DNA of 64,000 bases from Streptacidiphilus carbonis. GTDB lineage: Bacteria; Actinomycetota; Actinomycetes; Streptomycetales; Streptomycetaceae. The notes beneath the pieces are model-generated. The model was not told where the DNA came from. It did not search any database and saw only the letters and a list, made by a program, of their open reading frames with translations. Location: positions 1 to 64,000 of the forward strand of contig NZ_BBPM01000016.1 in NCBI RefSeq assembly GCF_000787775.1, read 5' to 3'. Shown piece after piece: positions 39,969-47,897 of this stretch (position 1 is its first letter; the number at the start of each line of letters is the position of its first letter). Made by a program: the position numbers and the translations under genes.

Positions 39969-40310
39969 ATGGCCGCGACCCCGCAGGACGCCCAGCGCCG
40001 CACCCCCGGCGCACCCGACAGCACCAAGCCCGCACATCTGGCCGCGAGCTCCGCGCGCACCCCCACGCACGCGGTCACCGGGCCCGCCGCGTGGGAGAAC
40101 GGCCGCGACGCGACCTCAACGCCCGCCGGACCCCCGTCACTGCGCGGTACCGCAGCCAGCGACGCCGACCCGACGTGTCAGGTCACGCAGACCGTCGGCA
40201 TGAACCCGAACCCGCCCGACGTTCGGTCGGCGTCGACTCCCGCTGACACCAACACGCCGGTGGTCGCCGGCAGCCCCACCGGCTTCACCCCGTTCATGAA
40301 CCAGTACTGA
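39969..40310 (+). CDS. Low-complexity hypothetical protein (113 aa)
   Basis: Rich in Ala, Thr and Pro with little predicted structure (AATPQDAQRRTPGAPDSTKP). ATG 3 nt after the upstream stop. Coding support comes from position and codon bias. Confidence 0.5.
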   Translation: MAATPQDAQRRTPGAPDSTKPAHLAASSARTPTHAVTGPAAWENGRDATSTPAGPPSLRGTAASDADPTCQVTQTVGMNPNPPDVRSASTPADTNTPVVAGSPTGFTPFMNQY

Positions 40311-40321
40311 GGAGAGTCGCG

Positions 40322-40498
40322 ATGGCCAAGCAGATGCCGCCAGCCGGCCGCCCGCACAGGACTCCCGGCGCCCAGCCCCCGCCCCGTACCCCAGGCGCTA
40401 CCCAGGGAACTGCGCTGGAGCGCGCCCAGCTCGCCAAGCCCGGCCTGAGCAAGGCGCCGGACGCGAAGCCCACCCCGCAGGGCGGCTCCGGGTCCTGA
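40322..40498 (+). CDS. Low-complexity small protein (58 aa)
   Basis: Begins MAKQMPPAGRPHRTPGAQPP and is Pro/Gly-rich. GAGGAG precedes the ATG by 8 nt. The three consecutive small disordered genes between portal and minor capsid may be internal virion or scaffold-like proteins. Confidence 0.5.
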   Translation: MAKQMPPAGRPHRTPGAQPPPRTPGATQGTALERAQLAKPGLSKAPDAKPTPQGGSGS

Positions 40499-40512
40499 CC
40501 GCAGGGGGTGCG

Positions 40513-41439
40513 ATGGCCACGCCACTGCCGTCCACCTCTGGCGATGCCCGGGAAGACCACGCCCAGCAGATCGGGGCGCACGTCGGTGCCGCTGTCGCGC
40601 AGGCGGAGCTCGCCGTGATCGCGACCGTCGCCATGCTGGCCAAGCGCGTCGCCACCGGATCCCTGCTGCCGACCGTGGCACGAAAGCAACTGGCCAGGAC
40701 CACCGACACCGTCCTCACGGCGGCGGTCCACCGGGCGCTCCTCGCCGACCGCCAACTGCCCGCCGATCTCGCCCCGTCGTTCGAGGCCGCCGTACAGTCC
40801 GCTGCCGTGTCGGCGCAGGACGCGCTCGCCGCCGCAACCGCATCCCCCCAGCAGCCGGCCGCGTCGGTACCCCGCATCCGCGTCGCGCAACTGGCCCTCG
40901 ACGCCCTTGCCGCGCAGGGCCTGGTCGGGTTCGTCGACCGGGCCGGGCGACGCTGGAACCTCGCCGGCTACGCGGAGATGGCCACCCGCACCGCCGTCTC
41001 CAACGCGTGGGACGAGCGGCAGGCCGACGAGCTCACCCGCATCGGCGTCGACCTGGTCGTCGTAGGAACGCACAGCACCGAAGGCTCTTGCAGGCTGTGC
41101 CGCCCCTGGCTCGGCCGCAGTCTGTCGCTGACCGGTGCGACCCCGGGATTCCCAACCCTGGCCGACGCCAAGGCCACCGGGTTCAGGCACCCGAACTGCC
41201 GCTGCTCCTGGGGTACCCCGGGGATGCTCACTGCCGTGCCGAGCCCGACCGACCTGGCCCGGTCCGCCGCGGCCTACACGGCAGCGCAGCGCCAGCGGAC
41301 CCTCGACCGCCGCCAACGCGCCGCACACCGGCGCATGGCGGCAGCGGTGACGCCGCAGGCCCGCACGACAGCCCGCCGTGAACTGGGCCTGATCCGCCTT
41401 GACCTCAGGCGCCGTCAGCACCCGTTCCGGGAGCGCTGA
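40513..41439 (+). CDS. Minor capsid protein (Phage_min_cap2/SPP1 gp7-like)
   Basis: 308 residues. A helical N-terminal half is followed by the conserved core: LAGYAEMATRTAVSNAWDER, HSTEGSCRLCRPWLGRS and the signature FRHPNCRCSW near residue 228. Such proteins sit near the portal and help DNA delivery. Its 3' end overlaps an antisense gene by 35 nt. Confidence 0.85.
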   Translation: MATPLPSTSGDAREDHAQQIGAHVGAAVAQAELAVIATVAMLAKRVATGSLLPTVARKQLARTTDTVLTAAVHRALLADRQLPADLAPSFEAAVQSAAVSAQDALAAATASPQQPAASVPRIRVAQLALDALAAQGLVGFVDRAGRRWNLAGYAEMATRTAVSNAWDERQADELTRIGVDLVVVGTHSTEGSCRLCRPWLGRSLSLTGATPGFPTLADAKATGFRHPNCRCSWGTPGMLTAVPSPTDLARSAAAYTAAQRQRTLDRRQRAAHRRMAAAVTPQARTTARRELGLIRLDLRRRQHPFRER

Positions 41440-41725
41440 CCAGACGGCGCGTCGCCCGAAGCGACGCTGCGATCTGCGGGCCCCACGCGTCTGCAACGAG
41501 TTTCCCCGCAGGCGAGAGCTCGACACGGGCGGGGATCGGCTGCCGCTGGCCATTGCAGGCCGCCAGGTGCTCCTCGGCGACCGCCAGCACCTGCAACAGA
41601 TTCAGGCCGTCGATACAGGGCGCCCAGTCGCACTTCTCGAAGTCGTGGGCGAGTTCCGAGCCGCCGCCGTACGCGCCCTCGTTCGAGACCAGGAATCGCT
41701 CCATGCCGTTCGCCTGCTCACTCAT
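41405..41725 (-). CDS. Antisense moron-like protein (106 aa)
   Basis: Begins MSEQANGMERFLVSNEGAYG and continues as a helical protein (LQVLAVAEEHLAACNGQRQP). Third codon positions are GC-rich on this strand, supporting true coding. TACCGT lies 6 nt before the ATG with no Shine-Dalgarno, so it is probably leaderless. It is the only minus-strand gene in the late cluster and could be expressed during lysogeny. Confidence 0.6.
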   Translation of the reverse strand: MSEQANGMERFLVSNEGAYGGGSELAHDFEKCDWAPCIDGLNLLQVLAVAEEHLAACNGQRQPIPARVELSPAGKLVADAWGPQIAASLRATRRLVSAPGTGADGA

Positions 41726-41731
41726 GGCCCA

Positions 41732-41737
41732 ACGGTA
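41732..41737 (-). promoter_or_regulatory. -10 box TACCGT of the antisense gene
   Basis: Read on the minus strand, TACCGT lies 6 nt before the ATG. It has the same sequence and almost the same spacing as the -10 box at 23288. Confidence 0.4.
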
Positions 41738-41852
41738 ACCCCATAGACCACCCGCCCCGCGTGGGCGGGTTCGGCTGCCAGCCGGCCTGGCAGCCACGCA
41801 CACCCCAACGCGACCCGCCCGGTGCGGGCCACGACGCCCCCGGAGGGCAGCA

Positions 41853-42716
41853 ATGCAGCACCGAACCCTGTCGACACCGCCTGGCGTGGTACTCGGCTAC
41901 CGCAGGAACGGCCAGCCCATCTACCCCATCGCGGGCGGATCCGAACCGGCCGTAGAAACACCGCCCGCCCCCGCAGCGGACCCCGCCCCGGAAGCACCGG
42001 CCGCACCCGTCGAGACCCCGCCGGCACCCCAGCCGGAGGACCCCGGCGCCGCGTCGACCGATGCGGACAAGACCGCGCGGACGATCGCCGCGATCCGCGA
42101 CGACTTCAAGGGCGAGCGCGCCAAGCGGCAGGCCGCCGAACAGCAGCTCACCGCACTGCAGCAAGCCCTGGACGCCGACAAGGCCGACCGCGCGAAGCGC
42201 GACAAGGCCCTCGCCGTCGCACTCGGCCTCGCCGCCGACGAACAGCCGCCGGACCCGGCCAAGCTCGCCGCCGACCTCCAGGCCGCCCAGGAACAGGCCC
42301 GCACCGACCTCGCCCAGCGCGACACCGCGATGCGGGCACAGCAGGTCGAACTCGCGGTCCTGCGCAACGCCGCCAAGCACGGCGGCAACGGCGACGCACT
42401 CCTGGACTCCCGCACCTTCATGACCGCGGTCCAGGGACTCGACCCGGCCAGCGACGACTTTGCCGAGCGCCTCGGCGAAGCAATCAAGACCGCAGTTGAG
42501 GGCGGCACCCAGTTCAAGGCCCCCGCCGCCGAACCTGCCGCGCCGAAGCAGCCCGCCGTGGCGCGCTCCGGCGGCGAGTTCAACGGCTCCCCCGGCGGAA
42601 ACCGCCAGTGGACCCTCGACGACGTCACGCGCGCCAGCGCCGACGAGGTCGTCACCGCACAGAACGCCGGGCTCCTGATCGACCTCGGCTACGCGCCTCA
42701 GAAGAAGCGCCGCTAA
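41853..42716 (+). CDS. Scaffold protein
   Basis: 287 residues. A Pro/Ala/Glu-rich acidic segment (25-70) precedes a long coiled coil (85-180: DFKGERAKRQAAEQQLTALQ). A helical C-terminus ends in basic KKRR. This layout and the position before the coat gene are typical of phage scaffolds, which direct procapsid assembly and then leave. GGAGGG ribosome-binding site. Confidence 0.8.
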   Translation: MQHRTLSTPPGVVLGYRRNGQPIYPIAGGSEPAVETPPAPAADPAPEAPAAPVETPPAPQPEDPGAASTDADKTARTIAAIRDDFKGERAKRQAAEQQLTALQQALDADKADRAKRDKALAVALGLAADEQPPDPAKLAADLQAAQEQARTDLAQRDTAMRAQQVELAVLRNAAKHGGNGDALLDSRTFMTAVQGLDPASDDFAERLGEAIKTAVEGGTQFKAPAAEPAAPKQPAVARSGGEFNGSPGGNRQWTLDDVTRASADEVVTAQNAGLLIDLGYAPQKKRR

Positions 42717-42722
42717 CCCATC

Positions 42723-42778
42723 GCGCACGGAAGTCCCCGTGCGCCTGTGACGCAACGCCCCGGCGAGTCCGTCGGGGC
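42723..42778 (+). repeat. Two hairpins between scaffold and coat genes
   Basis: GCGCACGG/CCGTGCGC (42723-42744) and GCCCCG/CGGGGC (42757-42778, followed by ATTT) lie in the 88-nt gap. They may attenuate transcription or protect the 5' end of the highly expressed coat mRNA. Confidence 0.45.
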
Positions 42779-42804
42779 ATTTACATGCGCAGAAAGGGAC
42801 AGAC

Positions 42805-43719
42805 GTGTCGTTTGTCAACTTTATCCCCGCAATTTGGTCGAAGGTCATCCTGGCCGCGCTCCAGAAGAAGCTGGTCTACGGCTCCCCCATGGTCGTCAAC
42901 AGCGACTACGAGGGCGAGATCAGCGGGCCCGGGAACACCGTCCACATCACCCAGTTCGGCGACCCCACCGTGTCGGACTACAAGCCCGGCGGCACCATCA
43001 CCTACGAGCAGCTGTCCGACGCCGGACTGACCCTGCTCATCGACCAGGCCAAGAGCTTCTCCTTCGCCATCGACGACGTCGACCGCCGCCAGGCCGCCGG
43101 CGACATGCAGGCCTACCTGGAAAGCCGCGCCGCGTACCGCCTCGCCGACGCCGCCGACCAGTACATCGCCTCCAAGTACACCCAGGTCGCCGCAGGGAAC
43201 GTCCTCGGCTCCACCGGGGCACCCCTCACCCCGCTGCCCTACGCCATCGGCGGCTCCAGCACCTGGCACCCCGCCGACTTCTACACCCAGGTCACCGAGC
43301 CGCTGAAGGTCATCCTCGACCAGAACAACGTGCCCGACGACGACCGCTACCTGATCGTGCCCCCGTGGGCCGAGAGCCTGCTCTCCCAGACCCAGGCGTT
43401 CGTGTCCGTCACCGACATGCAGGGCCAGCCCTCGGAGACGTTCCAGCGCGGCTTCATGGGCCAGGTGTCCAACTTCAACGTCCTCAAGTCCAACAACGCC
43501 CCCCAGCCCGTCGCCGGCGGCGCCGGCACCGGCGTGTGGGCCATCCAGGCCGGACACCCCATGGGCATCACGTACGGCGAGCAGATCACCGAAACGGAAG
43601 CACTTCGCCTACAGACTACGATAGCTGACGGCGTTCGTGGTCTGCACGTCTACGGCGCGAAGATGGTTCGCCCCGACGCTACGGCCGTGGCCTACGTGCA
43701 GCGCCCGACTGGCATCTGA
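42805..43719 (+). CDS. Major capsid protein, P22 coat-like
   Basis: 304 residues. The opening SFVNFIPAIWSKVILAALQK, then GEISGPGNTVHITQFGDPTV and SFAIDDVDRRQAAGDMQAYL match the P22 gp5/actinophage coat family (HK97 fold). AAAGGG precedes the GTG. From about codon 267 the codon usage changes (CTT, CTA, ATA, ACT, GCT, GTT), exactly upstream of a homing-endonuclease cassette. Confidence 0.9.
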   Translation: MSFVNFIPAIWSKVILAALQKKLVYGSPMVVNSDYEGEISGPGNTVHITQFGDPTVSDYKPGGTITYEQLSDAGLTLLIDQAKSFSFAIDDVDRRQAAGDMQAYLESRAAYRLADAADQYIASKYTQVAAGNVLGSTGAPLTPLPYAIGGSSTWHPADFYTQVTEPLKVILDQNNVPDDDRYLIVPPWAESLLSQTQAFVSVTDMQGQPSETFQRGFMGQVSNFNVLKSNNAPQPVAGGAGTGVWAIQAGHPMGITYGEQITETEALRLQTTIADGVRGLHVYGAKMVRPDATAVAYVQRPTGI

Positions 43720-43826
43720 CCTGCGGCGTTGCAAGTCAGGCAGCCTCCCGACCGTGCTCTCGTCGCCGCTTTCCTGGGCTCGGCCGCGCGTTCTCGGAAA
43801 TGCATTCCTGGTTTTACAGAACGCGG

Positions 43827-43832
43827 TATTAT
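43827..43832 (+). promoter_or_regulatory. -10 box TATTAT of the first homing endonuclease
   Basis: TATTAT, unusual in this GC-rich DNA, ends 6 nt before GTG 43839. This is the spacing for leaderless transcription and lets the gene be expressed apart from the late operon. Confidence 0.5.
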
Positions 43833-43838
43833 CAGAGG

Positions 43839-44852
43839 GTGGATATCCTCTGTGAGATCGACCGCTGCCCGGATCCGGCGGAGGCGCGCGGCTGGTGCCG
43901 GATGCACTACCAGCGGTGGTACCGCCACGGTGACCCGCTCGCGCTCGTGAGGGCGCCGGAGACCGGTGGCATCTACGAGATCACCGGCCCGGAAGGGTGC
44001 ATCTACATCGGCTCGTCGGACAACGTCCGGCGGCGATGGAAGGCACACAAGGCTCGACTGCGGCGCCGCGACCATCACAACCGGCTCCTCCAGGCCAGTT
44101 GGGACGAGCACGGCGAAGCCGCCTTCACCTTCGCCTTGCTCGAAGAGATCGCGGATCCGGCCCAGCTGATCCCCGCAGAACAGCGCCATCTCGACACGGC
44201 CAAGGAAGCCGGCCGGGCGGTCTTCAACCTGACCTCCGACATACGGAGCCCCGCGCGGGGTCTAGTCCACACACCAGGGGCTCGCCTCAAGATGAGCGAC
44301 GCCGCCAAGGCCGCCTGCCTCAAGCCGGACAACCTGGCAGGGAAGCGCCGCCGCGTGCAGGGCGACCGCAACCCGGGCAGCAAGTTGGACGAGTCGACGG
44401 TTCGGGGGATCTGCGATCGGCTTCTCGCTGGCGCGCATCCCGCCGAGTTGGCGGCTGAGGTGGGCGTTTCGGAGAGCGCGGTCTACCAGATTCGGCGCGG
44501 GCAGATCTGGACTCACGTGGTGACTCCGGAGCTGGCGGCGGCGATGAAGGCGGTTCGTCAGAACGGTTGGGCGAAGCGCGAGGTGACTGACGAGCACCGT
44601 GCCCGGTTCGCGGCGGTCGGTCGGGCCAATCGGGGGAGTGCTCCTTCGGCTGCGCGTCGTGAGCAGATCTCGCAGCAGTCGCGGGGCGCTGGGAATCCGA
44701 AGGCGAAGCTCACCGAGGAGCAGGTTGCGGCGATCAGGCGGCTGCTGGCCGCGGGGGCGCGGAACAAGGATCTGGCCGGTCAGTTCGGCGTGCATCCGAA
44801 CACCATCTCGAAGATCAAGAGCGGCGTGATCTGGCCGCACGTCACCACGTAA
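43839..44852 (+). CDS. GIY-YIG homing endonuclease with zinc finger and tandem HTH repeats
   Basis: 337 residues. N-terminal CEIDRCPDPAEARGWCRMHY is a zinc motif common in HNH-type phage nucleases. GIYEITGPEGCIYIGSSDNV and RRWKAHKARLRRRDHHN form a GIY-YIG domain with the later Glu. Two tandem HTH modules follow (KLDESTVRGICDRLLAGAHP and KLTEEQVAAIRRLLAAGARN, each ending IW-x-HV). It should cut an intronless coat-gene region of a related phage. An ATG at 43800 is an alternative start. Confidence 0.8.
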   Translation: MDILCEIDRCPDPAEARGWCRMHYQRWYRHGDPLALVRAPETGGIYEITGPEGCIYIGSSDNVRRRWKAHKARLRRRDHHNRLLQASWDEHGEAAFTFALLEEIADPAQLIPAEQRHLDTAKEAGRAVFNLTSDIRSPARGLVHTPGARLKMSDAAKAACLKPDNLAGKRRRVQGDRNPGSKLDESTVRGICDRLLAGAHPAELAAEVGVSESAVYQIRRGQIWTHVVTPELAAAMKAVRQNGWAKREVTDEHRARFAAVGRANRGSAPSAARREQISQQSRGAGNPKAKLTEEQVAAIRRLLAAGARNKDLAGQFGVHPNTISKIKSGVIWPHVTT

Positions 44853-44866
44853 ACGGGCAGGGCTCT

Positions 44867-44893
44867 CTCCTGCCTTCGTCCTTAAGGCAGGAG
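44867..44893 (+). terminator. Hairpin after the endonuclease that includes the next gene's ribosome-binding site
   Basis: CTCCTGCCTT / AAGGCAGGAG, a perfect 10-bp stem with a 7-nt loop. The right arm carries the AGGAG used by the ATG at 44904. It can terminate the nuclease transcript or hide the ribosome-binding site. Confidence 0.55.
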
Positions 44894-44903
44894 AAGCCCT
44901 TCC

Positions 44904-45347
44904 ATGGCTCGTACCGCACTCACTCCCGTTCAGCTGGCCTACGACGCCGGTATCGCCCAGGGTGCCACCGGCACCGTGGACGCCACGAACGGCAACGTCG
45001 TCGCGCTCAACGTTGCTGGCAGCCCGGCCACGTTCGGACCGTTCCAGGTCGTTCTGGTCGTCACCAACGCCGACACCGCCTCGCACAGCGTCATCGTGCG
45101 CGGAGCCGGCTACACCGGTGCCGCGAACGGCGCGGTCAACAGCGGCATCCCGGCTCCGGCGAACACGGTGTTCACGCAGGGAACCCTCGGGGACCTGTCC
45201 GTGGCCGTGGCCGCCAGCACCACGCAGGTCATCGGCCCGTTCACCACGGACCGCTTCATCAACACGGGCGGCGCCCTGTGGCTGGACTGGACCGCGGCGA
45301 CCTCGATGTCGGTGTGGGTCTACCAGATCCCCGTGACCGTCAGCTGA
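44904..45347 (+). CDS. Capsid decoration-type beta protein (147 aa)
   Basis: Small, almost all-beta (GTVDATNGNVVALNVAGSPA, FQVVLVVTNADTASHSVIVR). It lies two genes after the coat once the endonuclease is ignored, the usual place of decoration or head-fibre proteins. It shares a C-terminal pattern (IGPF, then a G-L core, then T-x-V) with the protein at 47894. Confidence 0.6.
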   Translation: MARTALTPVQLAYDAGIAQGATGTVDATNGNVVALNVAGSPATFGPFQVVLVVTNADTASHSVIVRGAGYTGAANGAVNSGIPAPANTVFTQGTLGDLSVAVAASTTQVIGPFTTDRFINTGGALWLDWTAATSMSVWVYQIPVTVS

Positions 45348-45356
45348 GGCGCACCC

Positions 45357-45716
45357 ATGACCGAGTTGATCCATTTCAAGGCGCCCAGTGGCCATGTCAT
45401 CGCGATGACGCTCCCGCTGCACTCGACCATCGAGCAGCAGTGGGAGCACGGCGACCTGCAGCGGGTCGCCGAGGACGGCAGCCCGTGGGTCGAGGCAGTC
45501 GAAGTGGCCGAGGTGGTCGAGGGGCCCTCTGGGGCTCCGGCCGGCGACGTTGAGGCCCCGGTGCGCCCGAAGGCCGCTGCGAAGATCGCAGAGTGGCAGG
45601 AGTTCGCCGTCGCGATCGGCGCCTGCACCGCGGACGAGGCGGCAGGCCTGACGAAGGCGCAGCTCGTGGAGCTGACGACTCCGCCGGAGATGCAGCCGCC
45701 CGTCCCGGAGGTGTGA
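45357..45716 (+). CDS. Head protein with C-terminal helix-extension-helix motif (119 aa)
   Basis: Beta N-terminus (LIHFKAPSGHVIAMTLPLHS) and a C-terminal SAP/Rho-N-like fold (FAVAIGACTADEAAGLTKAQ, LVELT). The combination is frequent in small actinophage head genes. Function unknown. Confidence 0.6.
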   Translation: MTELIHFKAPSGHVIAMTLPLHSTIEQQWEHGDLQRVAEDGSPWVEAVEVAEVVEGPSGAPAGDVEAPVRPKAAAKIAEWQEFAVAIGACTADEAAGLTKAQLVELTTPPEMQPPVPEV

Positions 45717-45719
45717 CAG

Positions 45720-46457
45720 GTGACCGTCCCCTACAGCAGTGACCTGTACAAGGCTGTCCTGCCGGGTGGGGCGGTCACCTTCCAGGTGATGTTCGAGACG
45801 TTCTACGCGTCGGGGCTGCCGCAGGCCGTGACGGGCGTCACGATCACCATCACGGCCAACGGCAGTAGCACGCCGGTCCTGGGGCCGACGTCCGTGGGGG
45901 TTGTCGCTGCGGGCAACTCCAACTTCAGCTACGAGTGGCTTCCAGCGGCCACGGTGCCGCCGGGCGACTATGCGGTGCTGTGGTCGGCCACCGGGACGGC
46001 GGGGGCGGTCACCTACGCGCAGGCCGTGACCGTGTCGGCGTTCCCGGCGACGCTGCCCGCGCCGGGCGTTTATGCGAGCGCCGCCCAGTACCGGGACTGG
46101 TCTGCGGACATGTTCACCCCGGACGACCTTGTGACGGTCGCTCTGCGCCGTGCCACGGAGGTCATCGACCGGGTCCTGGTCGCCGCGGTGTATGCCACCG
46201 ATGCGGACGGCATGCCCATCGACGCGGGTGTCGTGAACGTGTTCATGCGGGCGACGTCGGCTCAGGCGCAGTTCATCCTCGCAAACAACGACTTCGCGAA
46301 CGTGAAGTCGCAGTACTCCAGCACGTCGATGGGCGGCGTCTCGCAGACGCGTGCCGCGTCGGCGCAGAACCAGATGTTCCCTCCGCTCGCACCTCAGGCC
46401 GCGGCGATCCTCCAGGTTGCCGGCGTGCTGCCGTCCGCTCCGCTGATCAACTGGTAG
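45720..46457 (+). CDS. Head-tail connector protein with N-terminal Ig-like domain
   Basis: 245 residues. Residues 1-110 are a beta domain (SNFSYEWLPAATVPPGDYAV pattern). Residues 115-200 are the helical adaptor part (YASAAQYRDWSADMFTPDDL, ATEVIDRVLVAAVYATDADG) resembling gp6/gp15-type connectors that bind the portal. The fused beta domain resembles the N-terminus of the distal tail protein at 54672. Confidence 0.7.
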   Translation: MTVPYSSDLYKAVLPGGAVTFQVMFETFYASGLPQAVTGVTITITANGSSTPVLGPTSVGVVAAGNSNFSYEWLPAATVPPGDYAVLWSATGTAGAVTYAQAVTVSAFPATLPAPGVYASAAQYRDWSADMFTPDDLVTVALRRATEVIDRVLVAAVYATDADGMPIDAGVVNVFMRATSAQAQFILANNDFANVKSQYSSTSMGGVSQTRAASAQNQMFPPLAPQAAAILQVAGVLPSAPLINW

Positions 46458-46464
46458 GTGCGCT

Positions 46465-46821
46465 GTGATGCAGATGGCGAACACCCGGCTGACGATCATG
46501 CGCGGTACGCAGGCGAACGCCTACGGCGACCTGTCGGACGTCGGCACCGTGCTCTACGAGCGGGTCCCGGCGGGGGTCGTGGAGTCCTCGAAGCAGGTCT
46601 TCGACCCGGCGACGCAGACTCCGCGCACGGTCCGCACCTCGACCGCAGTCGTCGCGGGATGGGTCGATGTCCTCACCTCGGACACGATCATGGACGAGTC
46701 CACGGGCAACTACTACATGATCAACGACATCCAGTTGCAGCCCACCGGCCCCACGGGCATCACCCCCGACAAGCTCCTCACGCTGCGGTGGCGCTCCGGC
46801 GTCACACCCGGCTCCGACTAG
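46465..46821 (+). CDS. Head closure (stopper) protein candidate
   Basis: 118 residues, beta-rich (MANTRLTIMRGTQANAYGDL, TAVVAGWVDVLTSDTIMDES, YYMINDIQLQPTGPTG). Order in the cluster and the typical beta-barrel pattern fit a gp16-like stopper sealing the capsid after packaging. GTG at 46465 or ATG at 46468. Confidence 0.65.
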   Translation: MMQMANTRLTIMRGTQANAYGDLSDVGTVLYERVPAGVVESSKQVFDPATQTPRTVRTSTAVVAGWVDVLTSDTIMDESTGNYYMINDIQLQPTGPTGITPDKLLTLRWRSGVTPGSD

Positions 46822-46831
46822 GAGGCCATCC

Positions 46832-47209
46832 ATGGCGACCCGCGTGGAGGTCGACGACGACTGGCGCGAGAACGTCGACGCCGCCATCGAAGAGTTCTTC
46901 GAGACGCGCCTCGGTCCGGACATCGCCACCGACGCCCGCCGCTACTGCCCCGAACGCACCGGCGACCTGCGGGAATCCATCGAGAGCCACGTCGAAGGCG
47001 GCAACCTCATCGTGTCCGCGACGGGCAGCGAAGAGAAGTCCTACGCCTACTACGTGGAGATGGGCACCCACGCCCACGTGATCGAGGCGAGCAACAAGAA
47101 GGCCCTGTTCTGGGCCGGCGCTCTCCACCCTGTCCGCAGGGTCACCATCCCCGACATCGCCGCCCAGCCATTCCTTCGGCCGGCGGTCTACCAGCAACGG
47201 GGCGAGTAG
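46832..47209 (+). CDS. Tail completion/neck protein, HK97 gp10-like
   Basis: 125 residues: RRYCPERTGDLRESIESHVE and YAYYVEMGTHAHVI are the hallmarks (P-x2-TG-x-L and VE-x-GT). GGAGG precedes the ATG. It joins head and tail. Confidence 0.85.
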   Translation: MATRVEVDDDWRENVDAAIEEFFETRLGPDIATDARRYCPERTGDLRESIESHVEGGNLIVSATGSEEKSYAYYVEMGTHAHVIEASNKKALFWAGALHPVRRVTIPDIAAQPFLRPAVYQQRGE

Positions 47210-47227
47210 TCGGGAGGAGGTGGGCCC

Positions 47228-47728
47228 GTGTCCACTCCTGCGGTGCCGCTTGAGGCGAACGACGAGAACGTGGCCGCTGCGTGGCTGGCGTCGATCACGG
47301 GCCTGTCGGCGGACATGGTGGGCACGGTGCTGCCGCCGGACGTCAACGCGGACGGCTCGGTGGCGTCGTGGATCGAGACGGGGTTTGTGACCGTCGCGGT
47401 CGTGGGCGGCAACCCGGACCCGATGCTGCCCGTGTCGCGCCCGGTGGTGCAGGTCGACTGCTGGGCGACGACTCCAGGCAGTAACAAGCCGCCCTGGAAC
47501 CAGGCCCTAGCCCTGTCGCGCGCCGTGCTGCGGGCCACGTGGGACCGGTACCGGATCCCGCGCCCGCTGACGCCGGTCGTCAACGGCGTGGCCTACCCGC
47601 TGGCCGTGGTGCAGTCCGCGACGGTCGCCACGGCGTTCCGGCGCATGTACGACGACCAGGCCGACTACGCCCGGGTGACGGGCGACGTACAGCTGTCGTG
47701 GGTGATGGCCCACGACACCCTCCCCTGA
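47228..47728 (+). CDS. Tail terminator candidate
   Basis: 166 residues. Alpha/beta layout (VTVAVVGGNPDPMLPVSRPV, VQVDCWATTPGSNKPPWNQA, then DQADYARVTGDVQLSWVMAH) matches DUF3168/gpU-type tail terminator proteins by order and pattern. GGAGG precedes the GTG. Confidence 0.7.
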   Translation: MSTPAVPLEANDENVAAAWLASITGLSADMVGTVLPPDVNADGSVASWIETGFVTVAVVGGNPDPMLPVSRPVVQVDCWATTPGSNKPPWNQALALSRAVLRATWDRYRIPRPLTPVVNGVAYPLAVVQSATVATAFRRMYDDQADYARVTGDVQLSWVMAHDTLP

Positions 47729-47741
47729 CAAGGAACTGCCC

Positions 47742-47897
47742 ATGCCCATGGTCAAAGTGACTCTCTTCCAGGAGCCGATCGAGGTGCCCGACGACGAGGT
47801 TCCGGTGCTCCGCGCGCAGGGCCTCCTCGTTGAGGAGCCCGCCGAGACGCCCGCCAAGGCCGTCAAGGCCCAGCCCAGGAAGGACGAGCAGCAGTGA
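47742..47897 (+). CDS. Small acidic/basic protein (51 aa)
   Basis: MPMVKVTLFQEPIEVPDDEV, then EEPAETPAKAVKAQPRKDEQ. AAGGAA ribosome-binding site and a 4-nt overlap with the next gene. Similar tiny genes occur before tail-tube genes in actinophages. Confidence 0.6.
   Translation: MPMVKVTLFQEPIEVPDDEVPVLRAQGLLVEEPAETPAKAVKAQPRKDEQQ

Noticed and set aside
37834-40035. Long minus-strand open frame opposite the portal gene
   Set aside because: Same shadow effect; the composition mirrors the portal codons and no domain is visible.
43720-44903. A group I or II intron carrying the GIY-YIG gene
   Set aside because: The coat gene ends with a normal stop before the nuclease and the next gene has its own start. 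No split reading frame or conserved intron core was recognised, so a freestanding gene fits better.
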